64,000 bases of DNA from JAAYCI01 sp964370295. Its GTDB lineage: Bacteria; Bacillota; Clostridia; Oscillospirales; Ruminococcaceae. The number at the start of each line of letters is the position of its first letter. The first letter of the stretch is position 1. This document shows, piece by piece, positions 51,763 through 60,179 of the stretch. The notes under the pieces were generated by a model. The model made no database searches. It was given only the letters and a program-made list of their open reading frames with translations, and was not told the DNA's origin. Made by a program: the position numbers and the translations under genes. Location: contig CAYJIR010000008.1 in assembly GCA_964370295.1 (NCBI GenBank), forward strand, positions 4,340-68,339. Reading direction: 5' to 3'.

Positions 51763-53763
51763 ATGAACAATGACCAAAAACCCCATCAACCGCAAAACCC
51801 TCAAAAAACCTTTCTGATTTATGCCGGTGTTGCACTTTCAATTATTATGCTCTTGCAATACTTTGTATTTCCATGGTTTCAAGGCGCAGAGGCTGTAGAA
51901 GTTCCATACAACGAATTTATTGCGCAAGTGGATGCTGGAGAAGTAAGCCACGTGGAGCTGGATGAAGCCACAGCACGCATCAATTATGAAGTGGGTGCCA
52001 GCGAGGAAAGTGGCGAGGAAAGCAATGTAGAAACGCAGGAACAAACCACTTACTACACCGGTTTAATAGACGACTCCACGTTGGTAGAACGCCTAGAAAC
52101 AGCCACCGGCCCAAATGGAGAACCCATAGAATTCACGCAAGTAGTTCCCGAGCAACAAGGAGTGCTAGGCCAACTTTTTAGCATGTTTTTCCCCTTTCTC
52201 TTAATTTTAGGCTCTTCGTACTTTTTATTTCGTATGCTTTCCAAACGTATGGGTGGCGATGCCATGAGTTTTGGCAAGTCCAATGCCAAAGTATATGTAC
52301 AAGCACAAACAGGCATCACATTTGAAGACGTGGCCGGGCAAGATGAGGCTAAGGATGCCTTAGATGAAATTGTAGACTTTTTGCACAACCCCGACAAATA
52401 CAAATCGGTGGGTGCTAAAATGCCCAAAGGGGCTCTTTTGGTGGGCCCACCCGGCACCGGAAAAACCCTGCTTGCAAAAGCGGTAGCCGGCGAAGCCGGG
52501 GTTCCCTTTTTCTCCATAGCCGGCAGCGAGTTTGTTGAAATGTTTGTGGGCCGTGGAGCAGCGCGCGTGCGTGATTTATTTAAACAAGCCAAAGAAAAAG
52601 CCCCTTGTATTGTTTTTATAGACGAAATGGATACCATTGGCAAAAAAAGGGATGGCGCGGGCCTTAACGGCAACGACGAACGCGAACAAACACTTAACCA
52701 ACTGCTTAGCGAAATGGATGGTTTCGATGGTTCTTCCGGTGTGGTTATTTTAGCTGCAACCAACCGTCCGGAAAGTTTAGATGCCGCTTTGTTGCGTCCC
52801 GGCCGTTTCGACCGTCGTATCCCCGTAGAACTGCCCGATTTAAAGGGTCGTGAAGCCATTTTACAGGTCCATGCTAAACAGGTGATGATGGACGACGATA
52901 TCGACTGGAATGTAATTGCGCGCACTACTTCGGGTGCCTCCGGTGCAGATTTAGCCAATATCATCAACGAAAGTGCCTTGCGCGCGGTAAAATACAATCG
53001 CCGTATGGTGTTGCAAGCAGATTTGATGGAAAGTGTGGAAACGGTAATCGCCGGCCAACAACGCAAAAACAAGGTCATCAATCAAAAAGAAAAGAAAATT
53101 ATAGCCTATCACGAAATTGGCCACGCACTTGTGGCTGCCATGCAAACACATAGCGCCCCTGTGACAAAAATCACCATCATCCCTCGTACTTCGGGTGCCC
53201 TGGGATATACTATGCAAGTGGAAGAGGAAGAACAAAACCTCATGAGTCAGAAAGAGGCCTTCAATCGCATGGCCACACTGGCCGGTGGCCGTAGCGCCGA
53301 AGAACTCATTTTTAAAGTAGCCACTACAGGTGCCGCAAATGACATCGAAAAGCTAACAAAAATGGCCCGCAGCATGGTTACACGCTATGGCATGAGCAAA
53401 GAATTTGATATGATGGCGCTAGAAACTGTGACAAACCAATACCTTGGCGGAGATACGCAACTGGCTTGTGGGCCGGAAACCGCCGCCGCCATAGACAGGG
53501 AAGTGTTAACACTTATTCGCTCTGCACACGAAAAAGCGCGCCGTATTTTAGAAGAAAATGAAGAAAAATTACACGAACTATCCGCCTATCTATTGGATAA
53601 AGAAACCATCACCGGCGAAGAATTTATGAACGTGTTAGGCATCAAAGAAGATGTCACCGACAACGAAACCGTTCCTGCAGACGAAGCTACTCCTGCAAGT
53701 GAAACTACTCCTGCAGACGAAGCTACTCCTGCAAGTGAAACAGAATCGGAAACGCCTTCATAA
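51763..53763 (+). CDS. ftsH: ATP-dependent zinc metalloprotease FtsH
   Basis: This membrane-anchored AAA protease degrades misfolded membrane and regulatory proteins. The 666 residues comprise two N-terminal transmembrane segments (about 18-38 and 135-155) around an extracytoplasmic loop. The AAA domain has Walker A GPPGTGKT (about 228), Walker B FIDEMD and the SRH RPGRFDRR; the protease domain has HEIGH (about 448). The pore loop FVEMFVGRGAARVRDLF has Arg-Gly where GVGAS is common, a mild difference. The C-terminus is an unusual acidic Pro/Ala/Glu/Thr tail made of a duplicated 12-residue unit. The start follows AAAGGAGACACGCA. Confidence 0.96.
   Translation: MNNDQKPHQPQNPQKTFLIYAGVALSIIMLLQYFVFPWFQGAEAVEVPYNEFIAQVDAGEVSHVELDEATARINYEVGASEESGEESNVETQEQTTYYTGLIDDSTLVERLETATGPNGEPIEFTQVVPEQQGVLGQLFSMFFPFLLILGSSYFLFRMLSKRMGGDAMSFGKSNAKVYVQAQTGITFEDVAGQDEAKDALDEIVDFLHNPDKYKSVGAKMPKGALLVGPPGTGKTLLAKAVAGEAGVPFFSIAGSEFVEMFVGRGAARVRDLFKQAKEKAPCIVFIDEMDTIGKKRDGAGLNGNDEREQTLNQLLSEMDGFDGSSGVVILAATNRPESLDAALLRPGRFDRRIPVELPDLKGREAILQVHAKQVMMDDDIDWNVIARTTSGASGADLANIINESALRAVKYNRRMVLQADLMESVETVIAGQQRKNKVINQKEKKIIAYHEIGHALVAAMQTHSAPVTKITIIPRTSGALGYTMQVEEEEQNLMSQKEAFNRMATLAGGRSAEELIFKVATTGAANDIEKLTKMARSMVTRYGMSKEFDMMALETVTNQYLGGDTQLACGPETAAAIDREVLTLIRSAHEKARRILEENEEKLHELSAYLLDKETITGEEFMNVLGIKEDVTDNETVPADEATPASETTPADEATPASETESETPS
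53674..53745 (+). repeat. 36-bp tandem duplication in the ftsH 3' end
   Basis: CCTGCAGACGAAGCTACT.. recurs with a 36-base period (starts at 53674 and 53710), encoding the repeated PADEATPASETT. It is in frame and near-identical, so it is recent and prone to length change. Confidence 0.85.
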
Positions 53764-53825
53764 TTGCAAAAATTAGGGATGAGATTTTAATACTATCATC
53801 ACAAAGTACTCATTTCATCACCAAC

Positions 53826-53863
53826 AAAAGAACCCTTGGCACGTTAGTGCTAAGGGTTCTTTT
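53826..53863. terminator. Bidirectional terminator between ftsH and the ABC exporter
   Basis: AAAAGAACCCTTGGCAC and GTGCTAAGGGTTCTTTT form a long stem with the loop GTTA. A-run and T-run flanks allow action in both directions between convergent units. Confidence 0.85.
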
Positions 53864-53923
53864 GAAAATGATAATTTTACATTTATATATGTCGTTTTTT
53901 TCATCGCACATTCCATAGTATCC

Positions 53924-55720
53924 CTATGCATACTGGCTACGATATAACTCTGCATAGGTGCCACCCATAGACAAAAGCTCCTCATGGTTGCCTTGCTCCA
54001 CCAAATCGCCGTCGCGCAACACCAAGATAATGTCTGAATCACGAATGGTGGAAAGACGATGGGCGATTTGAAAATTGGTTTTTCCTTCTGTAAGGCGTCC
54101 CATAGCTTCGCCTATCAACTTTTCTGTACGAGTATCCACCGAGGAAGTAGCCTCATCTAAAATTAATATTTGTGGATTTGCACAAAAAGCACGCGCAATG
54201 GTAAGGAGTTGTTTTTGCCCGGCGGAAAAATTAGAGGCATCCTCTTCCAACATCGTTTCATAGCCCTCAGGCAAAGCACGTATAAAGAAATCTGCGTTGG
54301 CCATTCGGCAGGCATCTTCCACCTCTTCATCGCTGGCCTCAGGGCGTCCATAACGAATATTGTCTCGTATACTGGCCGAATATAACCAAGTGTCTTGCAA
54401 CACCATGCCAAACAGACGTCGCAAAGTTTTACGGCTCATATCATAGCTGTCGATACCATCTATCCGTATTGTGCCATCATTTAAATTATAAAACCGCATC
54501 AATAGGTTAATCAAAGTGGTTTTCCCTGCACCCGTTGGGCCACAAATTCCAACTTTTTGCCCGGCTTTTATGTGCACATTCATATCGGTAATCAGTAGGC
54601 GATTGGGTGTATACCCAAATTGTACGCCCTCAAATAGGATATCGCCTTTCACTCTTTGTGGCGTTTGTAGTGCTTCACGCTCGGCTGTTTCTACATCTTC
54701 ATCCAACAAACTAAAAACACGCTCGGCCGCGGCAATGGTGCTTTGTAGCAAGTTAATGATATTGGTTGTTTGTGTGATGGGCAATGTAAACTGCTGCATA
54801 TACTGTATAAATGCCTGAATGGAACCCACAGTAAGGTTTCCTCCCGATGCCAAAATCCCACCAAACACACACACACCCACATAGCCAATGTTGCCCACCA
54901 AATTGGTAAGTGGCATCATAATACTAGAAGTAAATTGCGCCCTCCGTGCATCTTCATACAGCGAATCGTTCATTTCGTTAAATTCATTACAACTTGATTC
55001 TTCTGTGCCATACAGTTTCATAATTGTATGGCCGGAATACAATTCTTCCACGTAGCTGCTCACATGGCCCAATTTTCCCTGTTGACCAATATAATACTTT
55101 TGGCTACGCCGTATCACTGCCGTGCACAAACTCAGGGCCGCGGGAAGCACCAAAAGAGCAATCACAGTCATTTGCCAGCTTATGGTAAGCATCATAATGA
55201 TGATACCCACTATGGTAAAACCGGAGGTGATAAACTGCGTAAGTAGTTGCTGCAAGGTGGTGCTAATGGTTTCAATGTCGGTGGTGGTTCGCGAAAGGAT
55301 ATCACCGTGGGTATGCGTGTCGTAGTAATTCAAGGGCAGTCTGTGGATTTTTTCGTCCACATCGGTGCGTAAATCTGCCAAGGTTGTTTGTGCCACATTG
55401 GCCGTGATTTTTTGCTGGGTATAGGTAAATGCGGCCGATAAACCGTACACAAATACCAAAGCAACCAACGTTAAATGAAACCGCAAAAACTGAATTTCAC
55501 CTTCGGCAACACCAGAGGCGATGATATTGGTGGCCTCTCCCAAAATTTTGGGCCCCAAAATATTGAAGAACACACCAAACAGTGCGCAGAAAATCATAGC
55601 GCACACACGAAAACGATAGGGTGCAAAATAATGTAGCAAACGGCGCACGGTTGCGCCAAAATCTCGTGATGGAGCCTTCTTTTTTATGCTATGTTTTGCA
55701 AATGCTGTAAAATCCGCCAT
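53924..55720 (-). CDS. ABC exporter half-transporter (consensus site partner)
   Basis: This 598-residue protein fuses a six-segment membrane domain (about 30-330) to an ATPase domain. The nucleotide site has Walker A GPTGAGKTTL, signature NFSAGQKQLLTIARAF, Walker B ILILDEATSSVD with the catalytic Glu, and the H-loop IAHRLSTIRDSD. With the gene 14 bases upstream it forms a heterodimeric exporter of the LmrCD/BmrCD/TM287-288 type, exporting drugs or lipids. The start follows AAAGGAGGGCACAGGT. The partner has a degenerate Walker B. The substrate is not predictable. Confidence 0.92.
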   Translation of the reverse strand: MADFTAFAKHSIKKKAPSRDFGATVRRLLHYFAPYRFRVCAMIFCALFGVFFNILGPKILGEATNIIASGVAEGEIQFLRFHLTLVALVFVYGLSAAFTYTQQKITANVAQTTLADLRTDVDEKIHRLPLNYYDTHTHGDILSRTTTDIETISTTLQQLLTQFITSGFTIVGIIIMMLTISWQMTVIALLVLPAALSLCTAVIRRSQKYYIGQQGKLGHVSSYVEELYSGHTIMKLYGTEESSCNEFNEMNDSLYEDARRAQFTSSIMMPLTNLVGNIGYVGVCVFGGILASGGNLTVGSIQAFIQYMQQFTLPITQTTNIINLLQSTIAAAERVFSLLDEDVETAEREALQTPQRVKGDILFEGVQFGYTPNRLLITDMNVHIKAGQKVGICGPTGAGKTTLINLLMRFYNLNDGTIRIDGIDSYDMSRKTLRRLFGMVLQDTWLYSASIRDNIRYGRPEASDEEVEDACRMANADFFIRALPEGYETMLEEDASNFSAGQKQLLTIARAFCANPQILILDEATSSVDTRTEKLIGEAMGRLTEGKTNFQIAHRLSTIRDSDIILVLRDGDLVEQGNHEELLSMGGTYAELYRSQYA

Positions 55721-55734
55721 ACCTGTGCCCTCCT

Positions 55735-57447
55735 TTACGAAAGTTGTGTGGACGCAATTTCTGCATACACGGGGCAGTTTTTCACTAACTCTTCATGGGT
55801 ACCTTGCCCCACAATCTTGCCTTCATCAAGCACTATAATAGTGTCCGCGCTTAAAATGGTATTTACACGCTGTGCCACAATAATTAAGGTAGCCTCCGGG
55901 TTATTCTCGCGTATGGAGGCCCGCAAGGCGGCATCCGTTTTAAAATCCAGCGCCGAAAAACTATCATCAAATACAAAAATGGAGGCGTCGGTGGCAAAAG
56001 CTCTTGCAATGGTAAGCCGCTGACGTTGTCCGCCCGATACATTGGTGCCACCTTGGGCCACAGGGTCGTCGTATTGTTTTTCCTTTTGCAAAATAAAATC
56101 TTCGGCCTGGGCAATACGTGCAGCACGTTCTATACGCTCAAAGGGTACGTCTTGCTGGCCATAGGCAATGTTAGAACGGATGGTCCCCGAAAACAACATG
56201 GATTTTTGCGGCACATAGCCAATGCGCCTGCGAAGTGTAACAAGGTCATATTCCTTTACGTTAATTCCATCCACAAGTACCTCGCCCGCGCTGGCGTCCC
56301 GCAGGCGTGCAATAAGGCAAATAACAGAACTTTTGCCACTACCTGTGGCACCAATGATGGCCGTGGTTTTTCCGGCCTCCGCAGTAAAGCTAATGTTTTC
56401 AACGGCGGGTGTTTTGCTACCACCATAGGATAGCGCCACATTACGAAACTCTACAAGGCCACTTGGCTCTTTGGGTATTTTGGGCTCTGCTGCATTTAAA
56501 ATGGTGGGCTGTATGGCCAACACCTCATTGATCCGTTTGGCGCAAACCATGCTTCGGGGCATCAATGCCAAAATAAGGCTCATCATGATAAGAGCATACA
56601 TAATCAGCATCATATACTGTATAAAAGCCATCAAATCGCCTACTTGCATTTGATTTTCCGCAATTTGATTGCCACCAAACCATACAATTACCACTGTGCA
56701 TAAGTTCATCACCAGCATCATCAATGGCATCAAAGTGGCCACCACCGTTTGGCTGCGAATGGAAGAGGCCGTCATATCTTGGTTGGCTTCATGGAAGCGT
56801 TCTTGCTCGCGCTCTTCTGCGGTAAAGGCCCGAATCACACGCACACCTGTAATATTTTCACGAAGCACCAAGTTCACATGGTCTAATTTCGATTGCACCG
56901 CGGTAAACACCGGTATCACTCGACGTAGAATAAGCACCAGTGCCAGCAAAATAATCGGGATACAAGCAATCAATATCATGGCCAATTGTGTGTTTTTTTG
57001 TAAGGAAAGCACAACACCGCCTATGCACATAATGGGCGCCAGCACAATGATGCGAAACATCATAATGGTAAAATTTTGAAATTGCATGATATCGTTTGTA
57101 CTGCGTGTGGTAAGCGAAGCTGTGCCCACCAAGTCAAATTCCGCCAGCGTAAAACGGCTGATATGAGAAAACAAATTTTTACGAATATTTGTGCACAGCC
57201 CCACACCGGATTTAGAGGCAAAATAACCAACTCCAATGGCGCAAAAAGAACCCGCCAGTGAAATCAGCAACATTAAAAGCCCATTTTTAAGAATAAATGG
57301 AATATCTTGGTTTACCACACCTACATTCACAATGGTACTCATAACATTAGGCAAAAACAACATAGAAAAAGACTGCCCAAAAAGACAAACCAACAATAAC
57401 ACCATTTCGGCCGAATACCTAGAAAGTCCGCGATACAGTTTTAGCAC
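55735..57447 (-). CDS. ABC exporter half-transporter (degenerate site partner)
   Basis: The 570-residue partner has an N-terminal six-segment membrane domain and an ATPase domain with Walker A GATGSGKSSV and signature NVSGGQRQRLTIARAF. Its Walker B is IFVFDDSFSALD, where the catalytic Glu is replaced by Asp. This is the usual degenerate site of heterodimeric exporters and marks this subunit as the non-canonical half. The switch His position reads VAQRVNTI, with Gln instead of His, a second sign of degeneracy. The start is a GTG at 57447 after AAGGGAGGGTATGTT. The consensus-site partner follows 14 bases downstream. Confidence 0.92.
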   Translation of the reverse strand: MLKLYRGLSRYSAEMVLLLVCLFGQSFSMLFLPNVMSTIVNVGVVNQDIPFILKNGLLMLLISLAGSFCAIGVGYFASKSGVGLCTNIRKNLFSHISRFTLAEFDLVGTASLTTRSTNDIMQFQNFTIMMFRIIVLAPIMCIGGVVLSLQKNTQLAMILIACIPIILLALVLILRRVIPVFTAVQSKLDHVNLVLRENITGVRVIRAFTAEEREQERFHEANQDMTASSIRSQTVVATLMPLMMLVMNLCTVVIVWFGGNQIAENQMQVGDLMAFIQYMMLIMYALIMMSLILALMPRSMVCAKRINEVLAIQPTILNAAEPKIPKEPSGLVEFRNVALSYGGSKTPAVENISFTAEAGKTTAIIGATGSGKSSVICLIARLRDASAGEVLVDGINVKEYDLVTLRRRIGYVPQKSMLFSGTIRSNIAYGQQDVPFERIERAARIAQAEDFILQKEKQYDDPVAQGGTNVSGGQRQRLTIARAFATDASIFVFDDSFSALDFKTDAALRASIRENNPEATLIIVAQRVNTILSADTIIVLDEGKIVGQGTHEELVKNCPVYAEIASTQLS

Positions 57448-57489
57448 AACATACCCTCCCTTGCGTCAAATTGTAATCCACCACTGGCA

Positions 57490-57726
57490 CTACAAAAAAT
57501 AGAGTACTCCATAAAGCAAACAAAAACATGGCGGCAGCAACATGCCTATAAAACAACATATTTCCTGTTGTTTACCATTGGGCCGCCCAAAGCGCCCAAA
57601 AGTGACACCCAACGCCGCAAAAACAAGGCCTAACCAACGACATATAGAAAAAGGAAACAGCAATAACACGCTTAAAATTCCACTACACAAAGCCAAGATA
57701 GCAAAAACCATAGAACGCGATGGCAA
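57490..57726 (-). CDS. Small membrane protein, DUF4190-like
   Basis: This short protein of 78 residues has two or three hydrophobic segments and a Gly/Arg-rich middle (LGVTFGRFGRPNGKQQ), reminiscent of DUF4190-type small membrane proteins. The start is uncertain: a TTG at 57726 has AAAAGGGGG about ten bases upstream, and an in-frame ATG follows five codons later. It lies 42 bases upstream of the ABC exporter genes on the same strand and may be in their transcript. Function unknown. Confidence 0.5.
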   Translation of the reverse strand: MPSRSMVFAILALCSGILSVLLLFPFSICRWLGLVFAALGVTFGRFGRPNGKQQEICCFIGMLLPPCFCLLYGVLYFL

Positions 57727-57932
57727 TCAAAACCGCCCCCTTTTGAGCAAAGTGCTTTGCATACATAAAAACACAAAGATTGTTCTTTTCATAGTATCAT
57801 ATTTTCACCCCCATGACAAATAAATCCACAGCGACAATCCCCCAAAGATTTAAGCACAATAGGAAGAATATTTCCAATTATAAGCACGGAAAACTACACG
57901 CAAAAATCGCACAAAAGAAAATGCACAAATTT

Positions 57933-57961
57933 TTGATTTTTTTATTGTTTTATTGTATACT
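57933..57961 (+). promoter_or_regulatory. Predicted promoter of the asp23-fakA operon
   Basis: TTGATT (57933-57938), a 17-base spacer and TATACT (57956-57961), about 75 bases before the first gene. The stretch 57727-57932 holds no gene. Confidence 0.65.
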
Positions 57962-58036
57962 ATAGGAATCATTTTCTTTTTTACTAACAAACGAAAACCT
58001 GTATTGAAAAAATTGTTTCCTAAAGGAGGGTGCTTG

Positions 58037-58384
58037 ATGATTTCCTTTTACAATCCATATGGAAAAATTTGCATCAGTGAACGCTATTTTACACAGCTCA
58101 TTAACAGTGCCGTAAAAAATGCCGTTGGTGTGGCCGGCATGGCACAGCAAGATGCGAAAGAGACCCTAAAGTCTTTCTTAAGCCCCCAACTTTCACCGTC
58201 AGGCGTGCAGGTGACAGAGGAAAATTCCAAACTGCGAATTGATTTACACATTAAGGTTGTCTATGGGGTAAATATCCCGCAAACTGTGAATTTAATTAAA
58301 GAAAATGTTCGTTATTCGATTGAAACAATGACCGGTTTTTTTGTGGAATGTATCAATGTATCCGTGGATGGTGTGGTTTCATAA
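58037..58384 (+). CDS. Asp23/Gls24-family protein (YloU-like)
   Basis: This 115-residue protein matches the Asp23/Gls24 family found before the dihydroxyacetone-kinase-like gene in Bacillota. It has GKICISERYFTQLINSAVKN at the N-terminus, the conserved LRIDLHIKVVYGVNIPQTVN strand and the helix IKENVRYSIETMTGFFVECI followed by VSVDGV. Members associate with the cell envelope, and some respond to alkaline stress. The ATG at 58037 is chosen because AAAGGAGGGTGCTTG precedes it. The fakA-like gene begins 62 bases downstream, as is usual for this pair. Confidence 0.9.
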   Translation: MISFYNPYGKICISERYFTQLINSAVKNAVGVAGMAQQDAKETLKSFLSPQLSPSGVQVTEENSKLRIDLHIKVVYGVNIPQTVNLIKENVRYSIETMTGFFVECINVSVDGVVS

Positions 58385-58446
58385 TACAAAAAATACAACC
58401 ATAAACAATAGACAATTACGCTAACGCATTTTTTTGAGGTGAAGAC

Positions 58447-60132
58447 ATGATAAAGGGTAAGATGTTGCGTGATGCCATCATTTCAGGGGCAAACAACATC
58501 CGCAAAAACAGCGCCGAGGTAGACGAACTGAATGTATTTCCCGTGCCTGATGGAGACACAGGTACCAACATGAGCATGACGGCTACAGCCGCACGTGATG
58601 AATTGCTGCGATTAAAAGATGATTGCACCGTGGGTCAGGCAGCCGAAGTGGCCGCCGGGGCCATGCTACGGGGTGCACGAGGCAACTCGGGTGTTATTAC
58701 ATCCCTGTTGTTTCGTGGTTTTTCTAAAGAATTATCGGGCAAACAAACAGCCACTTGTGAGGATATTTCTAACGCCTTCGAAAAAGGCGTCGCCGCAGCC
58801 TACAAAGCCGTGATGAAACCAACAGAGGGCACCATGCTCACCGTAGCACGTGTAGTAAGCGAAACGTTAAAGGAGAACCCTCTAAACGACGAACAGAGCC
58901 AGTGGGATTTAATTATAAAAACGGCCGAAGAGGCCCTTGCTAAAACACCCGACCAACTGCCAATTTTAAAAAAGGCAGACGTGGTAGATTCCGGCGGCAA
59001 AGGGCTTTGTTATATTTTGGAAGGAATGCACAGTGTCATTGTGGAAAATAAAATTCTTTCTGCCCCCGAAGAAGAACGCGAAAACATGGCAAAACTCTCT
59101 ACGGCCAATGTGGGCAAAGGTGTATTTACCCACGAACTGCAACCGGACATGACAAATGCCTATTGCACCGAGTTTTTAATTAACCGTGAAAACGAACGCG
59201 ACCCACTAAAGTTGCGTGCTTTTTTAGAAAGCAATGGCGACAGCGTGGTGATGGTGGAAGACGACACCATCATAAAATGCCACATACACACAGCCGACCC
59301 GGGGCAAATTTTATCCAAGGCTTTAAGCTACGGCTACTTAAGCAAACTAAAAATAGAGAATATGCTGGAACAATACGAAGAGCGCAAAGCACAAGGACAA
59401 GGCCTTGAAAAACAAGTAGAAGCAGAGAAAAGCGGAGAGGGCGAGTTTTTGTATGCCGCTGTAGACAATGCCCACGAAGTTGGCTTTGTGGCCGTGGCTG
59501 CGGGCATGGGTCTGCGCGAAATCTTTTTAGATTTGGGCATCGATGTGGTGGTAAGCGGCGGGCAAACCATGAACCCCTCTACAGACACCATCTTACAAGC
59601 AGTGCAAAGTGTGCCTGCCAAAAATGTGTTTGTATTGCCCAATAACAAAAATATCATTTTAGCCGCCGAACAAGCAAAAAAACTGGCCGACCGTAATGTA
59701 GTGGTGGTGCCAACTCGCACCATCCCCCAAGGCATGAGTGCCATGTTGGCTTACGACCCAAACTTGGGGCAAGACCAAAACCTTATCGAGATGAACAAAA
59801 TGGCCGAACAAGTAAAAACCGGCTTGGTCACCTTCGCCTCGCGCAATACAGAATTCGATGGCAAGAAAATTAAACGCGGGGAAATTTTGGGCTTGGAAAA
59901 CGGAAAATTATCGATAGTGGGCAACGATGTTGGGAAAGTTGTGATGCGTTTAATACGCAACATGTGCAAAAAAGACACCAGCTTTGTCACCTTGATTTCC
60001 GGCTGTGATGTGCGGGAAGAAGAGGCTGCACGCACGCTGGAACAACTGCGCACCAAATTGCCGGCCAGTATAGAAATTTCCCTACTTTCGGGAGGACAGC
60101 CCGTATATTACTATATGATTTCGGTGGAATAA
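58447..60132 (+). CDS. fakA: DAK2-domain fatty acid kinase-like protein (FakA/YloV)
   Basis: This 561-residue cytoplasmic protein is homologous to FakA, which phosphorylates fatty acids presented by FakB. The N-terminal DAK2 nucleotide domain has NVFPVPDGDTGTNMSMT (about 28-44), GARGNSGVI and the TMLTVAR helix. The middle and C-terminal domains carry the conserved VVDSGGKGLCYILEGM, YCTEFLI, GDSVVMVEDD and HIHTADPGQIL segments (the last with His and Asp). It follows an asp23-like gene in the usual operon order. No fakB (DegV) gene is visible here, so the partner lies elsewhere. The start follows TTGAGGTGAAGAC. Confidence 0.91.
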   Translation: MIKGKMLRDAIISGANNIRKNSAEVDELNVFPVPDGDTGTNMSMTATAARDELLRLKDDCTVGQAAEVAAGAMLRGARGNSGVITSLLFRGFSKELSGKQTATCEDISNAFEKGVAAAYKAVMKPTEGTMLTVARVVSETLKENPLNDEQSQWDLIIKTAEEALAKTPDQLPILKKADVVDSGGKGLCYILEGMHSVIVENKILSAPEEERENMAKLSTANVGKGVFTHELQPDMTNAYCTEFLINRENERDPLKLRAFLESNGDSVVMVEDDTIIKCHIHTADPGQILSKALSYGYLSKLKIENMLEQYEERKAQGQGLEKQVEAEKSGEGEFLYAAVDNAHEVGFVAVAAGMGLREIFLDLGIDVVVSGGQTMNPSTDTILQAVQSVPAKNVFVLPNNKNIILAAEQAKKLADRNVVVVPTRTIPQGMSAMLAYDPNLGQDQNLIEMNKMAEQVKTGLVTFASRNTEFDGKKIKRGEILGLENGKLSIVGNDVGKVVMRLIRNMCKKDTSFVTLISGCDVREEEAARTLEQLRTKLPASIEISLLSGGQPVYYYMISVE

Positions 60133-60179
60133 CCAGGTTTTGCAAAACGCCTGACGACAAAACAACAGGGAGTTAACAC

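Noticed and set aside
52053..53081. 342-codon minus-strand frame opposite ftsH
   Set aside because: Antisense shadow of a strongly conserved coding region with Ser/Pro-rich composition.
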